NCBI GenBank assembly: GCA_041228345.1
Contig: CP166131.1
Location: 1,729,001-1,793,000 of the forward strand
Source: Alphaproteobacteria bacterium LSUCC0396
Lineage (GTDB): Bacteria; Pseudomonadota; Alphaproteobacteria; Puniceispirillales; Puniceispirillaceae
DNA: 64,000 nucleotides
Reading direction: 5' to 3'
Of this stretch, positions 9,312-19,709 are shown piece after piece; within the stretch, counting starts at the first letter, position 1, and the number at the start of each line of letters is the position of its first letter. Under the pieces are notes generated by a model. That model saw only the letters and a list, made by a program, of their open reading frames with translations. It searched no databases and was not told where the DNA came from. Position numbers and translations under genes: made by a program.

Positions 9312-9743
9312 ATGCCGCCCAAGGCCGTTACTGAAAGCGCCGCGAAATTTGATCGCATCCGCAAAGCCCATCAATCCGAAGTTGCCGAGGATTATGTTGA
9401 AATGATTGCCGAGCTGATTGCCGAAACTGGAGAGGCGCGAACGGTCGATCTTGCCGCCCGTTTTGGGGTGACCAGCCCTACGGTTAATGCAATTATTCAG
9501 CGGTTACACCGTGAGAATCTTGTTGAGACGCGCCCTTACCGGTCGATCTTTTTAACCGAAGACGGCCAGAAACTCGCTGATCAGGCGCGTGACCGACACC
9601 GTATTGTCCGCGATTTTCTGGTCGCCATTGGCGTTCCCGAAACGATTGCCGAAGAGGATGCCGAAGGCGTCGAACATCACGTTAGCCCTGAAACCTTGGT
9701 GGTCTTTGCCAAAATTACCAGCCAGCGTATGACCAACAAGTAA
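9312..9743 (+). CDS. mntR: Manganese-responsive transcriptional regulator (DtxR/MntR family)
   Basis: A 143-aa metalloregulator. The winged-helix domain is at residues about 25-85 (VDLAARFGVTSPTVNAII recognition region). The dimerisation/metal domain follows, with 'HRIVRDFLVAIGV', 'AEEDAEGVEHHVSPET' supplying glutamate and histidine metal ligands. No SH3-like third domain is present, as in MntR rather than DtxR. The start at 9312 has an AGGATG-type ribosome site and removes a hydrophobic, non-family extension that the open frame would otherwise give. No manganese transporter gene is adjacent, so its targets are elsewhere. Confidence 0.88.
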   Translation: MPPKAVTESAAKFDRIRKAHQSEVAEDYVEMIAELIAETGEARTVDLAARFGVTSPTVNAIIQRLHRENLVETRPYRSIFLTEDGQKLADQARDRHRIVRDFLVAIGVPETIAEEDAEGVEHHVSPETLVVFAKITSQRMTNK

Positions 9744-9756
9744 GGGGTTTCAAAAG

Positions 9757-11268
9757 CTATTCAACCCCTTTGTGAATATAGATATCGCGGCTATGATTGT
9801 GGCTGATAATTGTGCGGCTGAGGCTAGGGCTGCCCTGCCATTGAATGAACGGCAAATCGGGCGGTGTGGCCGTGCCCGACAGAACCAGAACCGGTGATCC
9901 GGCTTTGCGTTGCCAACTGTGATTTGCCTCGAAATGATTGCTTGGAACCCCGTCGCGGTCATGCAGCATGATGGTGAGGGGGCGATCATGAAAATGCCAA
10001 TTCAGCAATGCAGCGGTGGCGCGCCGGTCGGCGATAATCCGGCGTGCCTGATGCGCCGCAATCAAAGGTTCAAGACCATTCGCAAGCGCCTCCCATCCGC
10101 GCAACCGCCGCAATGGGTCTGATGCTGGTGTCAGCGGGCCCAGAGTGCCGGCCATACTTACCGCCAACAAACCCAGTGTGATCGCAAAATTGATCCCAAT
10201 TGCGCTGCGCCCAAGCCAAATACGCCATGCCGGTGACGGGAGGATATCGCCCGCCCGCCCGCTGGCAAGCCAGCCTGCAAGCCAAACAGAAAGTGCCGGA
10301 TAAGCCGCCATCGCCCAATTTGCATTCGCCTCGCTTAGATAGGCCTGCAAGCTCATCAAGCCAATGACCGGAAATGCCATCCATGTCAGCCAGCCCGCGT
10401 TGCGCTCGTGTCGTGCTGCCCAGAGACTGCCAAGCATCAAAATAAACACAACCGGCCCGGCAACGCCCGCTTGGCTGATCAGAAATATCAGGCTTTCGCT
10501 AATGTCATTTGTTTGTTTGGCCAGATTGGCGTTATCACCAAGATGCCGCATGGTCGAAAAATCATGGGTTGCATTCCACAGCAGATTTGGACTTGCGGCG
10601 ATCAAACAGGCCAGAATAGCCAGCAAAAGATGCCGCCCTTTAATCACCGCCTTTGCCTGATGCCGACCCGACGCCCAGATGAGCATCAGCCCCAAGACGG
10701 CATAAAGCGCGGCATATTTGGCAAGCATACCGACACCGAGTGCGATGCCTGCGTAAACCATTGCGCGCGCTGGCATTATTTTGCCGCTAACCGAACCGGC
10801 GATAGCCAATAGCGCCAGCGCAACCGATAGTAATAGCGGCGTATCAGTCGAGATAAGGAAACTGCCAAGTCCGACCGCAGGAAGGCTGATCCAGATGAGA
10901 CCGGCCAGCCGGCCAGCGCGCGGCCCATAAAGCCAGTCTGCGGTTTTCCACAGCACCAGCGCGGTGGCAAATTGTAACCAAGAGGCCGGTAGGCGCACCG
11001 CCATCACATCATGGCCGAACAAAGAATGCGACGCACCAATGATCCACGCGATGAGGGGTGGTTTGGTGAAATAGCCGAAATCGGGTGTCTGGCTCCACAG
11101 CCAATATTGTGCCTCATCAACCCCAAGCTCAAGTGGGCTGATCGCCAGCGCAGCGGTACGAAAAAGCGTCAGCGCCAAAATGATCAAAAACACCAAATGA
11201 TTTGAATCGGCGGTGAATGACCATCCGGCCTGGGTTTGGGTCTGGGTCTTGTGGCGATTGGCCTTCAT
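9757..11268 (-). CDS. GT39/ArnT-like membrane glycosyltransferase
   Basis: 503-aa polytopic membrane protein of the GT-C fold. The first loop has the acidic motif 'GVDEAQYWLWSQ' (D-E, catalytic region) followed by 'FGYFTKPPLIAWII', both characteristic of PMT/ArnT-type transferases using polyprenyl-phosphate sugars. About ten to twelve hydrophobic segments follow, then a soluble C-terminal domain of about 110 residues. It probably transfers a sugar to lipid A, another lipid or a protein on the periplasmic side. It converges with mntR (13 bp apart) and is divergent from mutA. Confidence 0.85.
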   Translation of the reverse strand: MKANRHKTQTQTQAGWSFTADSNHLVFLIILALTLFRTAALAISPLELGVDEAQYWLWSQTPDFGYFTKPPLIAWIIGASHSLFGHDVMAVRLPASWLQFATALVLWKTADWLYGPRAGRLAGLIWISLPAVGLGSFLISTDTPLLLSVALALLAIAGSVSGKIMPARAMVYAGIALGVGMLAKYAALYAVLGLMLIWASGRHQAKAVIKGRHLLLAILACLIAASPNLLWNATHDFSTMRHLGDNANLAKQTNDISESLIFLISQAGVAGPVVFILMLGSLWAARHERNAGWLTWMAFPVIGLMSLQAYLSEANANWAMAAYPALSVWLAGWLASGRAGDILPSPAWRIWLGRSAIGINFAITLGLLAVSMAGTLGPLTPASDPLRRLRGWEALANGLEPLIAAHQARRIIADRRATAALLNWHFHDRPLTIMLHDRDGVPSNHFEANHSWQRKAGSPVLVLSGTATPPDLPFIQWQGSPSLSRTIISHNHSRDIYIHKGVE

Positions 11269-11336
11269 GCAGTTTCCTTGATTTGCGGTGGCAGCGCTGC
11301 TAATTTCAGCGCGACTATAGAGAAAAAAGGTCTATC

Positions 11337-13064
11337 ATGTCATCTACCCAAAACAAGTTTCCGTCTGCCAGCCGCGAAGACTGGCGCCAGCTGGTAAGCG
11401 CCGCCTTGAAAGGCGCTGACCCGCAAAGCCTTAACCGGCGGGATGAAGATGGTCTTGAAATTGAGGCTCTGTATGACATTGTTGTGCCCGAAACAGTGCC
11501 AAATGCGGCCTGTGCTCTTGCCCGCTTGCCGGTCAATCCGGCGGTGCATATCGCGCATGGCTGGGATATTTGTCAGCCGGTTTTGGCGACCGGCGCGCCG
11601 CAGTCACTAAACCAGCTGATTCTCGAAGGGCTGCAAGACGGGGTTGGCACGATCTGGCTTCAGGGGCTAGATGCTGGTAATCTGGCGGTTGACTTGCCGG
11701 TGATTATGCAAGATGTGGTTCTGCCTGCTGCGGGGATCGCACTTGATGCGGGTAACGATGCGCTGGTGCAAATAGTGGCGTTTTCGGCTTTTGCCAAAGC
11801 GGGCAATCACAGCCTTTCGGCATTGCGCTTTCAGGCAAATATCGACCCTTTTGCTCCGGCAGCCGACGCTGCATTGCTTGATCAGGGGCTGGATTACCTT
11901 GCTTGTGCTGATGCGGCTGATAGGCCTGCTGGATTGTTTCGGGCGCAGGGGTGGCATTGGCATAATCGTGGCATGACCGCAGTTCAGGAATTGGCTTATA
12001 ATCTGGCATCATTGACCGAGATTTTGCGTCATGCGGCGGCAAGAAATCTTAATCTTGCAGATGTGGCATCGCGCCTGTCAGCATCGCTGGCATTGCCGGC
12101 TGATCTGTTTGACGGGATCGCAAAATGCCGCGCGTTGCGCCACTGCTGGGGCGGCGTGATTGCCGCATTGGGGCTTGATCCTGATCGGCATCGGCTGTTC
12201 ATTCAGGCGGCGGTGTCACTACGGATGTTCTCGCTTGCTGATCGAGAGGTTAATATGCTGCGCACGACGACGGCGCTGCTTGGTGGGGCGATTGGCGGGG
12301 CTGATCAATTATCGGCGCATCCCCATGACTGCCTAACCGGCGGTGATGCGATGGGGCGCCGTCTGGCGCGGATGCAGCAGCATTTACTGATTGAGGAAAG
12401 CGGGTTATCGCGTAGTCTTGATCCGGCTGGTGGCGCTGGCTTTATCGAAGCCCGCACCAACCAGCTTGCGGTGGCGGCATGGGATTTGTTCCGGCAGATT
12501 GAGGCTGATGGCGGCGCATTGGCGGCGCATCATGCTGGCCGGTTTGCGGCATGGGCCAAAACTGCCGCCGGTCAGCGCCATGCAAAATTGGCGGCTGGTG
12601 ACTTAACGCTCGTTGGGGTGAATCTACAGCCCGATGGCAATATCCGGGATGATGTTCTGCCTCACTGGATTTCGGTTCGGCGGCCAGCGGCAGCGATTGA
12701 GGCAGTACGCCGCGCCGCAGCAAAGACCCCGCCGCGTATTCTGCTGCTTCAGCACCAACCAACGCCAGTGCCACAGCTGGCTAAATTGCGGGCGCTTTTC
12801 GCCATTGGCGGGATGCAGCCGGTGGATATGCAGCTGGATGACGCAAGCGGCAAGGCGGTTGATACCGCCCGGCCGGATCTGTTAGTCTTGCTTGATTGCG
12901 AGTTTGACCAGCTTGATGCAGCGCTGCTTTCCGCACTGTCCGGCCTGCGCCATGCAGGCAAGGCAATGACCGCAGCCAGATTGTTGGATGCTGCTGCCCC
13001 TTTAGACCTGCTGGCGGATATTGTCGGCGTATCGCTGGCAGAATTTTACGAAGGAGATGCGTGA
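11337..13064 (+). CDS. mutA: Methylmalonyl-CoA mutase small (beta) subunit
   Basis: The 575-aa non-catalytic partner of the heterodimeric B12-dependent mutase, which interconverts (R)-methylmalonyl-CoA and succinyl-CoA. It shares the TIM-barrel organisation of MutB (for example '[38 protein letters not shown]', quoted here by its blocks LDPDRHRL and SLADREVN) but lacks the DxHxxG cobalamin signature at its C terminus, as expected of the beta chain. Its stop codon overlaps the mutB start. Alanine- and leucine-rich composition and rapid divergence are usual for this subunit. Confidence 0.92.
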   Translation: MSSTQNKFPSASREDWRQLVSAALKGADPQSLNRRDEDGLEIEALYDIVVPETVPNAACALARLPVNPAVHIAHGWDICQPVLATGAPQSLNQLILEGLQDGVGTIWLQGLDAGNLAVDLPVIMQDVVLPAAGIALDAGNDALVQIVAFSAFAKAGNHSLSALRFQANIDPFAPAADAALLDQGLDYLACADAADRPAGLFRAQGWHWHNRGMTAVQELAYNLASLTEILRHAAARNLNLADVASRLSASLALPADLFDGIAKCRALRHCWGGVIAALGLDPDRHRLFIQAAVSLRMFSLADREVNMLRTTTALLGGAIGGADQLSAHPHDCLTGGDAMGRRLARMQQHLLIEESGLSRSLDPAGGAGFIEARTNQLAVAAWDLFRQIEADGGALAAHHAGRFAAWAKTAAGQRHAKLAAGDLTLVGVNLQPDGNIRDDVLPHWISVRRPAAAIEAVRRAAAKTPPRILLLQHQPTPVPQLAKLRALFAIGGMQPVDMQLDDASGKAVDTARPDLLVLLDCEFDQLDAALLSALSGLRHAGKAMTAARLLDAAAPLDLLADIVGVSLAEFYEGDA

Positions 13065-15220
13065 TGTCGGCGTTTCCCGACTTTACCAAGATTGACTTGC
13101 CATCATCAAAGGCGCTGGCGGCGCGTGTTGGTGATTTGCCCCCAACGCCAGCGAATGCCGAACAGATTGTAATGCCGTCACTCGCGATGTGTGATCCCAG
13201 TCAGCAGGTATTTGCTGCCAATATGCAGCCCGGATTTGCACCATTTTTGCGCGGCCCCTATCCCAGCATGTACGCCACCCGCCCGTGGACAATTCGGCAA
13301 TATGCCGGATTTTCGACGGCTGCGGAATCCAACAGCTTTTATCGTCGAAATCTGGCTGCCGGTCAGATGGGTCTGTCGGTGGCATTCGATTTGCCAACGC
13401 ATCGGGGCTATGATTCAGACAATCCACTGGTTGCTGATGATGTTGGGCTGGCTGGTGTGGCGATTGACTCGATTGCCGATATGGCCATGTTGTTTGATCG
13501 GATTCCACTCGACCGGATGAGCGTTTCGATGACGATGAACGGCGCGGTGTTGCCAGTGCTGGCGTTGTTTATTGTTGCGGCCGAAGAACAGGGCGTGCGA
13601 CCTGACCAATTGGCAGGAACCATTCAGAATGACGTTCTGAAAGAATTTATGGTGCGCAACACCTATATCTATCCGCCGGTACCATCAATGCGGATCGTGT
13701 CGGATATTTTTGCCTATTGCGCTGCGGAGATGCCGAAATTCAATTTTATTTCAGTTTCGGGCTATCACATGCAAGAGGCTGGTGCATCGGCAGATCTTGA
13801 GCTTGCTTATACGCTGGCTGATGGGTTGGCTTATATTCGCGCCGGTGTTGCGGCGGGGCTTGATGTTGACGATTTTGCCCCGCGTCTGTCGTTCTTTTTT
13901 GGCGCCAGCATGAATTTCTTTATGGAAGTCGCAAAGTTGCGGGCGGCGCGGCTGTTATGGTCGGAACTGATGCAACAGCATTTTGCGCCGAAAAATCCGA
14001 AATCATTGATGCTGCGCACCCATTGCCAGACATCCGGCTGGTCATTGGCGGCGCAGGATGTGTTTAACAATGTGCCGCGCACCTGTGTCGAGGCGGCGGC
14101 GGCGGTTGCTGGCCACACCCAGTCATTGCACACTAACTCGCTTGATGAGGCGCTTGGCCTGCCTACCGATTATGCAGCGCGGATTGCGCGTAACACCCAG
14201 CTTCATCTCCAGCATGAAGGCAATATGGCGCATGTCATTGACCCGTTTGGTGGCAGCTATCTTGTCGAAGATTTGACCCAGCAGCTGGCCGCCAAAGCAC
14301 GCCAGCATATCGCCGAGGCGGAATCATTGGGCGGCATGGCAGCAGCAATCGAAGCCGGCGTGCCAAAATTGCGAATTGAAGAAGTGGCGACAGCCACCCA
14401 AGCCCGCATTGACTCTGGTACCCAGACCATCGTCGGGGTCAATAAATATCAGCCACAAGATACCGGTGCCGCCGAACAGGTCGAGGTAAGACGGATTGAT
14501 AATAGCGAGGTGCGAAGCCAGCAGATTGCGCGTCTGAAAAAAATACGCGCAAACCGTGATCAAAAGGCCGTAGATGCGGCCTTGGATGGCTTGCGGCGGG
14601 CGGCGTCAGGGCGTGAAAACCTGATGCCATTCGCCATTGAAGCGGCGCGCCAACGTGCCACGGTTGGCGAAATGTCCGATGCGATGGCAGGTGAATTTGG
14701 CCGTCACCGCGCCGAGATTCAAGGTGTGCGCGGCGTCTGGAAACATCATATGAAAGACAGCGCAGAAATTGATGTGCTTAAAGACCGCGTTGATGAATTT
14801 ACCAAATCGCTTGGCCGTGCGCCGCGTATTCTGGTGGCCAAACTTGGTCAAGATGGTCACGATCGCGGGCAAAAGGTTATTGCGTCTGCATTTGCTGATC
14901 TTGGGTTTGACGTGGTAACCGGCCCGTTGTTCCAGACCCCTGACGAGGTTTACGACCTTGCTATTCGCCATGATGTTGACGCGGTTGGTATCTCAACGCT
15001 TGCCGCCGCGCATCTAAGCCAAGTGCCGGCGCTTCGCAAAAAGCTGGATGCCGGCGCTGGACGGCATATCGAGCTTGTTGTTGGCGGGGTGATCCCCCCT
15101 GGTGATATTCCAATTTTGGAACGTGCTGGCGCTGCGGCGGTGTTTTTGCCCGGGACAAAATCGACTGATGCGGCAATCCGGCTCCTTGACCTTCTGGCGC
15201 GGCGGCGCAATATCAGCTAA
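13064..15220 (+). CDS. mutB: Methylmalonyl-CoA mutase large (alpha) subunit
   Basis: 718-aa catalytic subunit. The N-terminal substrate domain has '[18 protein letters not shown]', '[17 protein letters not shown]' and '[11 protein letters not shown]'. The C-terminal cobalamin domain has GQDGHDRG with the axial histidine near residue 598, then '[11 protein letters not shown]' and '[11 protein letters not shown]' closing the B12 fold. Start at 13064 follows an AAGGAG site and overlaps the mutA stop by one base; GTG 13061 is an alternative. With mmsA (30.4 kb) and pckA it routes propionyl- and valine-derived carbon into the TCA cycle and gluconeogenesis. No meaB chaperone is adjacent. Confidence 0.96.
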   Translation: MSAFPDFTKIDLPSSKALAARVGDLPPTPANAEQIVMPSLAMCDPSQQVFAANMQPGFAPFLRGPYPSMYATRPWTIRQYAGFSTAAESNSFYRRNLAAGQMGLSVAFDLPTHRGYDSDNPLVADDVGLAGVAIDSIADMAMLFDRIPLDRMSVSMTMNGAVLPVLALFIVAAEEQGVRPDQLAGTIQNDVLKEFMVRNTYIYPPVPSMRIVSDIFAYCAAEMPKFNFISVSGYHMQEAGASADLELAYTLADGLAYIRAGVAAGLDVDDFAPRLSFFFGASMNFFMEVAKLRAARLLWSELMQQHFAPKNPKSLMLRTHCQTSGWSLAAQDVFNNVPRTCVEAAAAVAGHTQSLHTNSLDEALGLPTDYAARIARNTQLHLQHEGNMAHVIDPFGGSYLVEDLTQQLAAKARQHIAEAESLGGMAAAIEAGVPKLRIEEVATATQARIDSGTQTIVGVNKYQPQDTGAAEQVEVRRIDNSEVRSQQIARLKKIRANRDQKAVDAALDGLRRAASGRENLMPFAIEAARQRATVGEMSDAMAGEFGRHRAEIQGVRGVWKHHMKDSAEIDVLKDRVDEFTKSLGRAPRILVAKLGQDGHDRGQKVIASAFADLGFDVVTGPLFQTPDEVYDLAIRHDVDAVGISTLAAAHLSQVPALRKKLDAGAGRHIELVVGGVIPPGDIPILERAGAAAVFLPGTKSTDAAIRLLDLLARRRNIS

Positions 15221-15296
15221 GCCAGTGCGCCATGCGGGCGTCAATGATGCCGAGGTGCATAATCCGCGGTTTAATTTTTTGAGAGTGAATCTGATA

Positions 15297-15713
15297 ATGT
15301 CGACCAATAATGCCAGTGCCGAAGCTGAAGCTATTACTGATGAATTTGGTTTTTTTGACGATTGGGAAGATCGCTATCAGATGCTGATTGATCAAGGGCG
15401 CAAACTGCCGCCAATTCCCGAACAATATCGCAATGATGAATTTCGGCTTCGGGGCTGCCAATCGGTTGTCTATTTTGCTGCTGAACGGGGAGATGACGAT
15501 AAAATCACCTTTATGGCGCAATCCGATGCGGCAATTGTTCAAGGGCTTGTCGCGTTACTTTTGCGCGTTTATTCAGGCCGAACAGCAGCGGAAATTCGTA
15601 ATACTGAGCCTGATTTCCTGACCAAGATCGGGCTTGATTCGCATCTTTCAGCAACGCGGAAAAACGGCTTGGCAAGTATGCTTAACGCGATCAAATCAGC
15701 TGCCGCCAGCTAG
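15297..15713 (+). CDS. sufE: SufE-family sulfur acceptor
   Basis: 138-aa cytoplasmic protein that accepts persulfide sulfur from the SufS cysteine desulfurase for Fe-S cluster assembly. The acceptor cysteine is C54 in 'RLRGCQSVVYF', preceded by 'EDRYQMLIDQGRKLPP', the usual SufE N-terminal signature. Start at 15297 removes about 65 non-family residues of the open frame that overlap mutB. The gene is 76 bp after mutB and far from any suf operon. A stand-alone sufE is common in alphaproteobacteria. Confidence 0.9.
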   Translation: MSTNNASAEAEAITDEFGFFDDWEDRYQMLIDQGRKLPPIPEQYRNDEFRLRGCQSVVYFAAERGDDDKITFMAQSDAAIVQGLVALLLRVYSGRTAAEIRNTEPDFLTKIGLDSHLSATRKNGLASMLNAIKSAAAS

Positions 15714-15742
15714 CTGTGGCTCTTTTATCTTAACCTGCTGAT

Positions 15743-16732
15743 CTAGTCAGGGCTACGCTCGGCGCGCGGTGTGCGGCCATAACATTCGCGGTAACATTTC
15801 GAAAAATGTGACGCCGAGACAAAGCCGCAAGCCAACGCCACTGAAAGGATTGACATTGATGTCTGGCGCAGCAGATGGCGCGCGCGGGCTAACCGCAAAT
15901 TCAGATAATAGCGCGTTGGTGTCGTATCAAGATATTTGCGGAACAACCGTTCAAGCTGGCGCGTCGAAAGATTGGTCTTGCGGGCGATATCAGTTTGCGC
16001 CAACGGCTCTTCGAGATTGTCTTCCATGGTTTTGACCACGGCCAGTAATTTCGGGTGACTAACCCCTAGGCGGACGCGAAGCTCCATACGCTGACGATCG
16101 GTTGGTTCCCGGATTCGGTCATGAATGAACTGGTCGGAAACTTCGGCGGCTAGGGCTGAGCCATGTGTCTGGGTGATCAAATTCAACATCATATCAAGCG
16201 ATGCTGTGCCGCCTGAACAGGTGACCCGATTGCCGTCGATCTCAAATAAATCATTGGTGATTTCAAGATGGGGAAATTCTTCGGACAATCCGTCGATATT
16301 TTCCCAATGGATTGTGCACCGCCGCCCCTCAAGCAGGCCAGCCGCCGCCATCACATAAGTGCCGGTGCAAATAGCGCCAATAACAGCACCATTTCGGTCG
16401 AGCCGACGGATTAAATTCAAAATGGATTTTGTGGTGTTCTCCCGCACTTTGACGCCTGAGCAGACAAACACCATACGGCAGCTTTGCAACGCCTCGGGGT
16501 CAATATCAGTCTGCACGCAAATGCCGTTACTAGCGGTGCTGGCATTGCCATCAGGGCTTGCCACAACCCAATCAAACAGATGTTTGTTCGCCTGACGGTT
16601 GGCAGCGCGCAATGGCTCGATTGCCGAGGCAAATGCCAGCATCGAAAACTCGTTCAATAGCAAAAAGCCAATTTTTTGTGGCGCTGCATTATCGTGGTTG
16701 CGAAGCAACGCCTTAATCGTGCTTTCACCCAT
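15743..16732 (-). CDS. GlxA-family AraC regulator with DJ-1/PfpI domain (GbdR-like)
   Basis: 329-aa two-domain regulator. Residues about 15-190 form a DJ-1/PfpI (class I amidotransferase-like) domain with the elbow 'VTCSGGTASLDMML'. Residues about 215-325 are the AraC double helix-turn-helix (ARKTNLSTRQLERLFRKY and ILSVALACGFVSASHFSK). The CSGGTA form is typical of regulators of quaternary-amine use such as GbdR and CdhR, where the amidase domain senses glycine betaine, dimethylglycine or carnitine. The betB and betaine-type importer genes at 20.8-26.4 kb make that reading plausible, but it is inference. Confidence 0.85.
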   Translation of the reverse strand: MGESTIKALLRNHDNAAPQKIGFLLLNEFSMLAFASAIEPLRAANRQANKHLFDWVVASPDGNASTASNGICVQTDIDPEALQSCRMVFVCSGVKVRENTTKSILNLIRRLDRNGAVIGAICTGTYVMAAAGLLEGRRCTIHWENIDGLSEEFPHLEITNDLFEIDGNRVTCSGGTASLDMMLNLITQTHGSALAAEVSDQFIHDRIREPTDRQRMELRVRLGVSHPKLLAVVKTMEDNLEEPLAQTDIARKTNLSTRQLERLFRKYLDTTPTRYYLNLRLARARHLLRQTSMSILSVALACGFVSASHFSKCYRECYGRTPRAERSPD

Positions 16733-17064
16733 TGCTGACCATCATTGCAATGCGCATCATCTTTGCTCATTACCCTAAATTATTGTAACCAGACCGAACC
16801 TGACCAGAACTTTTGGCGCTAGCCTGCCAGTGGCGGTGATGCCAGCATAATCCTCACATTCTCATTACGCTGCAAATTGTCGGAAATGAAACAAAATAAT
16901 TCCATTTTGAAGTTTTTTTATCAGCTAGGCGTATCAGCCCAGCTATAAAATCGACGAATTTTGATGCGTTGGGCGTATCTGCAGGGCAATCAAACCTGTT
17001 CCTGTGATCAAAACTTTGCTATGCAGCGTCCATTATGAGCCAATATCCAGTCCCCATTCCAGAT
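16733..17064. other. Divergent intergenic region, glxA-type regulator / rRNA methyltransferase
   Basis: About 300 bp of relatively AT-rich DNA between two divergent genes. It must hold both promoters; TATAAA near 16943 is a possible -10 for the rightward gene. I see no RNA gene, strong hairpin or repeat. Confidence 0.4.
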
Positions 17065-17853
17065 ATGATTACCAGCACCGCGAATGACGAGGTTAAACGT
17101 CTGCGGGCGTTGCATGAGCGTAAATTTCGCAAGCAGACTGGCTGGTTTTTAGCGGAAGGCGCGCGGATTTGCCGTGAGGCAGTTTCGCTTGGATGGGCGA
17201 TGCACCGGCTGGCCTTTGTCGCTGGCCGTGAGGATGACCGGCAGGTCAGGACATTACTATCCGGACTTGTTGCGGCGAATGGCCGGGCGCTGCCGATGAC
17301 CGAAACATTGTTGCAGCGGATCAGCCGTAAAGATAACCCGCAGATGGTGCTTGGTGCCTTTGGTCAGCGTTGGGACAGCCTTGATCAAATTGGCGAGACG
17401 CCGGATGAATGCTGGGTCGCGCTTGACCGGGTTCGTGATCCGGGAAATCTTGGCACGGTAATGCGCACGGCCGATGCGGTTGGCGCCAAGGGGATTATTT
17501 TGGTTGGTGATTGTACCGACCCCTATTCGGTCGAGGCGGTACGGGCGTCGATGGGCGCTGTGTTTAATGTGCGGATCATTGCCTGTAGTGAGGCGGAATT
17601 CCTGCAGTTTGCCGCAGGCTGGGAGGGCCATATTATCGGCACTGCGCTGCCAGCCGCCGTTGATTATCGCAGCGCTGATTATCGGGGATCATTGATCATG
17701 TTGATGGGCAATGAGCAGGCTGGGCTGACACCCGAATTGATGACAGCTTGCACGCAGCTGATAAAAATACCAATGCTGGGCCGTTCCGATTCGCTTAATC
17801 TTGCGGTCGCGACCGGGGTTGCGCTTTATGAGGCGCTTGCCAAACGCGGCTAG
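17065..17853 (+). CDS. SpoU/TrmH-family RNA 2'-O-methyltransferase
   Basis: SAM-dependent ribose methyltransferase with the SPOUT trefoil-knot fold. Conserved motif 1 is 'RVRDPGNLGTVMRTADA', motif 2 'IMLMGNEQAGLTPE' and motif 3 'IPMLGRSDSLNLAVATGVALYE'. The N-terminal 'KFRKQTGWFLAEGARICREA' is the SpoU substrate-binding (L7Ae-like) region. The frame opens at 17035, but MITSTANDEVKRLRAL at 17065 has the family-typical N terminus. Target (23S rRNA or tRNA) cannot be fixed. Its stop overlaps the 3' end of the convergent rlmI-like gene by 4 bp. Confidence 0.9.
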   Translation: MITSTANDEVKRLRALHERKFRKQTGWFLAEGARICREAVSLGWAMHRLAFVAGREDDRQVRTLLSGLVAANGRALPMTETLLQRISRKDNPQMVLGAFGQRWDSLDQIGETPDECWVALDRVRDPGNLGTVMRTADAVGAKGIILVGDCTDPYSVEAVRASMGAVFNVRIIACSEAEFLQFAAGWEGHIIGTALPAAVDYRSADYRGSLIMLMGNEQAGLTPELMTACTQLIKIPMLGRSDSLNLAVATGVALYEALAKRG

Positions 17854-18809
17854 CCCTCTTTGGCTACCGAGCACCAGCGTGCAAAATTTGCCTGCGCCAC
17901 ATATCGTGCCTGCATTTCAGCATTTAAAGCACCAGTGACGCCGGTTTCCAGCGGCGATTCCTGCACGGCCAATTCACCCGAGGTGAGGCTGCCGCCTATG
18001 TCAGCCACCAGATCAGCAAGCGCATAATGCGCCGCCAAAGATGACGCCCGAATGGCATAAATCGTCAGCACCATGAACAGCGCATCACCCGATAATAGCT
18101 GCCGACATTTCTGCAATAATGGCGTCAGATCATCTTCGATCCGCCAGAATTCGCCCTTTGGGCCGCGCCCATATTTCGGCGGGTCAAGAATGATGCCGTC
18201 ATAGGTTTTATCACGGCGCAATTCACGCTCGACAAAGCGGGTGGCATCATCGGTGATAAAGCGTATCGGCGCGTCCTGCATACCGCACAGATCACGATTT
18301 TCAAAAGCCTGCGCGATGGCTTTTTTGCTGGCATCAAGGTGCGTAACCTCAGCCCCAGCTGCGGCGGCGTGCAGGCTGGCAAGTCCAGAATAGGCAAACA
18401 GATTTAAAATCCTTGGTGGGCGCTTATACGTTTGGATAAAGGTGCGAATCGCGTCGGCGCACCAGTCCCAATGCGCCGCTTGCTCGGGGAAAAATCCCAA
18501 ATGACGAAATGGGGTTGGCCGCGCCAGAAACCGCAAGGACTGATAGCCCAACTGCCATGATGGCGGCAAGGTTTCCGATAGCTGCCAGCCACCACCTTCG
18601 CCATCTTCTTGGTCGTTTTTACCGGGCACAAAAACCCCATCAGCAACCCATGCTGCCTCGTCAAGACGCGGTTGCCACATTGCCTGTGGTTCGGGGCGGA
18701 TAAAACGATAGGGGCCAAAGCGTTCAAACTTCCGCAGATTGCCGCTATCCAGCAACGCGTAATCCAGCCAATTTGGGCTTGTAACTAATGATAGTTTTTG
18801 TTGTTCCAT
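17850..18809 (-). CDS. Class I SAM-dependent rRNA methyltransferase (RlmI/RlmL-like domain)
   Basis: 319-aa cytoplasmic methyltransferase. Motif I is 'ILNLFAYSGLASLHAAAAGA', followed by 'VTHLDASKKAIAQA' and the catalytic motif 'GIILDPPKYGRG' (DPPK). This order is that of the Methyltrans_SAM (PF10672) group that methylates 23S rRNA cytosines or guanines. The start MEQQKLSLVTSP at 18809 is preferred over the upstream ATG at 18845. It pairs tail-to-tail with the SpoU gene, so two RNA-modification genes converge here. Confidence 0.87.
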   Translation of the reverse strand: MEQQKLSLVTSPNWLDYALLDSGNLRKFERFGPYRFIRPEPQAMWQPRLDEAAWVADGVFVPGKNDQEDGEGGGWQLSETLPPSWQLGYQSLRFLARPTPFRHLGFFPEQAAHWDWCADAIRTFIQTYKRPPRILNLFAYSGLASLHAAAAGAEVTHLDASKKAIAQAFENRDLCGMQDAPIRFITDDATRFVERELRRDKTYDGIILDPPKYGRGPKGEFWRIEDDLTPLLQKCRQLLSGDALFMVLTIYAIRASSLAAHYALADLVADIGGSLTSGELAVQESPLETGVTGALNAEMQARYVAQANFARWCSVAKEG

Positions 18810-19086
18810 GCCGGGGATACTGCCGATAGATGCGGCAGATTGCAACCGATCAATCAGCCCCTAGAAGATGATTTAGCGGCGATCTGTATCATGATGACTG
18901 CGGGCCGATCGATGGCGGAGTAAAATTTTAATAAACTTCATATTGATAATAATATTTACTATTATTGCGATCGAACTGGTCTTTTGACGCAAATTATTTC
19001 GGAAATACTTTCAATTTTCCGGAAAACATCTATGGTAGGGCAAAAATCCCCCAAGCGTGGTGACCATTGTCATGGTCGTCATGAAA

Positions 19087-19566
19087 ATGAAAGCAGACGA
19101 CCCCATGGATCAGATAGATAGACAGATACTGTCCCAGTTGCAGGTCAATGCCGCACAGCCGGTCGCCGACATTGCGCGCAAAGTTGGGCTGTCAGTGACA
19201 CCATGCTGGCGCCGTATTCAACGGATGGAAGAAACTGGCCTAATCCGTAAAAGAGTTGCGTTGCTTGACCCGCAAAAGATTGGTGTTGGCATGTCGGTAT
19301 TTGTGGCGGTTCGCACTGACCAGCATAACGCCGAATGGCTGCAGGAATTCGCCACAATGGTTAGCGATATGCCGGAGGTTGTCGAGTTTTACCGGATGAG
19401 TGGTGAGGTTGATTATCTTCTTCGTGTTGTTGTGCCGGATATGGCGGCCTATGATAAATTTTATCGTAAGCTGATTGCCAATGTGCATTTGACCGATGTC
19501 AGTTCGTCTTTTGCGATGGAAGAGATCAAATATACAACTGCGTTGCCATTGCCTGAACTTGATTAG
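19087..19566 (+). CDS. Lrp/AsnC-family transcriptional regulator
   Basis: About 159-aa regulator. The N-terminal helix-turn-helix is 'PVADIARKVGLSVTPCWRRIQ' with 'DRQILSQLQVNA' before it. The C-terminal RAM (ligand-binding) domain runs from 'VGMSVFVAVRTDQ' to 'AMEEIKYTTALP', with the 'GEVDYLLRVVVPD' core. Three start codons lie close together (19057, 19087, 19105); 19087 gives a normal N terminus. It precedes a GT4 glycosyltransferase by 143 bp but nothing links the two; effectors are usually amino acids. Confidence 0.9.
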   Translation: MKADDPMDQIDRQILSQLQVNAAQPVADIARKVGLSVTPCWRRIQRMEETGLIRKRVALLDPQKIGVGMSVFVAVRTDQHNAEWLQEFATMVSDMPEVVEFYRMSGEVDYLLRVVVPDMAAYDKFYRKLIANVHLTDVSSSFAMEEIKYTTALPLPELD

Positions 19567-19709
19567 CCGGGCCAATGTCGTGATCTGCCCGTGGCGTGAC
19601 GTTTGATCGGTTTTGCGCCCATTGATTTTCCATTTAAGTTTTGGGTCGCATCAAAAAGTCTGCTAAGTCAAGCAATGCGCAGCGTGCTGACTTTTGATGG
19701 ATTTCTATT

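Noticed and set aside
9742-9770. Terminator between mntR and the GT39 gene
   Set aside because: An 8-bp inverted repeat exists but has no T tract on either side and lies inside the GT39 coding end.
15102-15296. N-terminal extension of SufE
   Set aside because: The extension overlaps mutB and is not similar to SufE; the ATG at 15297 gives the normal N terminus.
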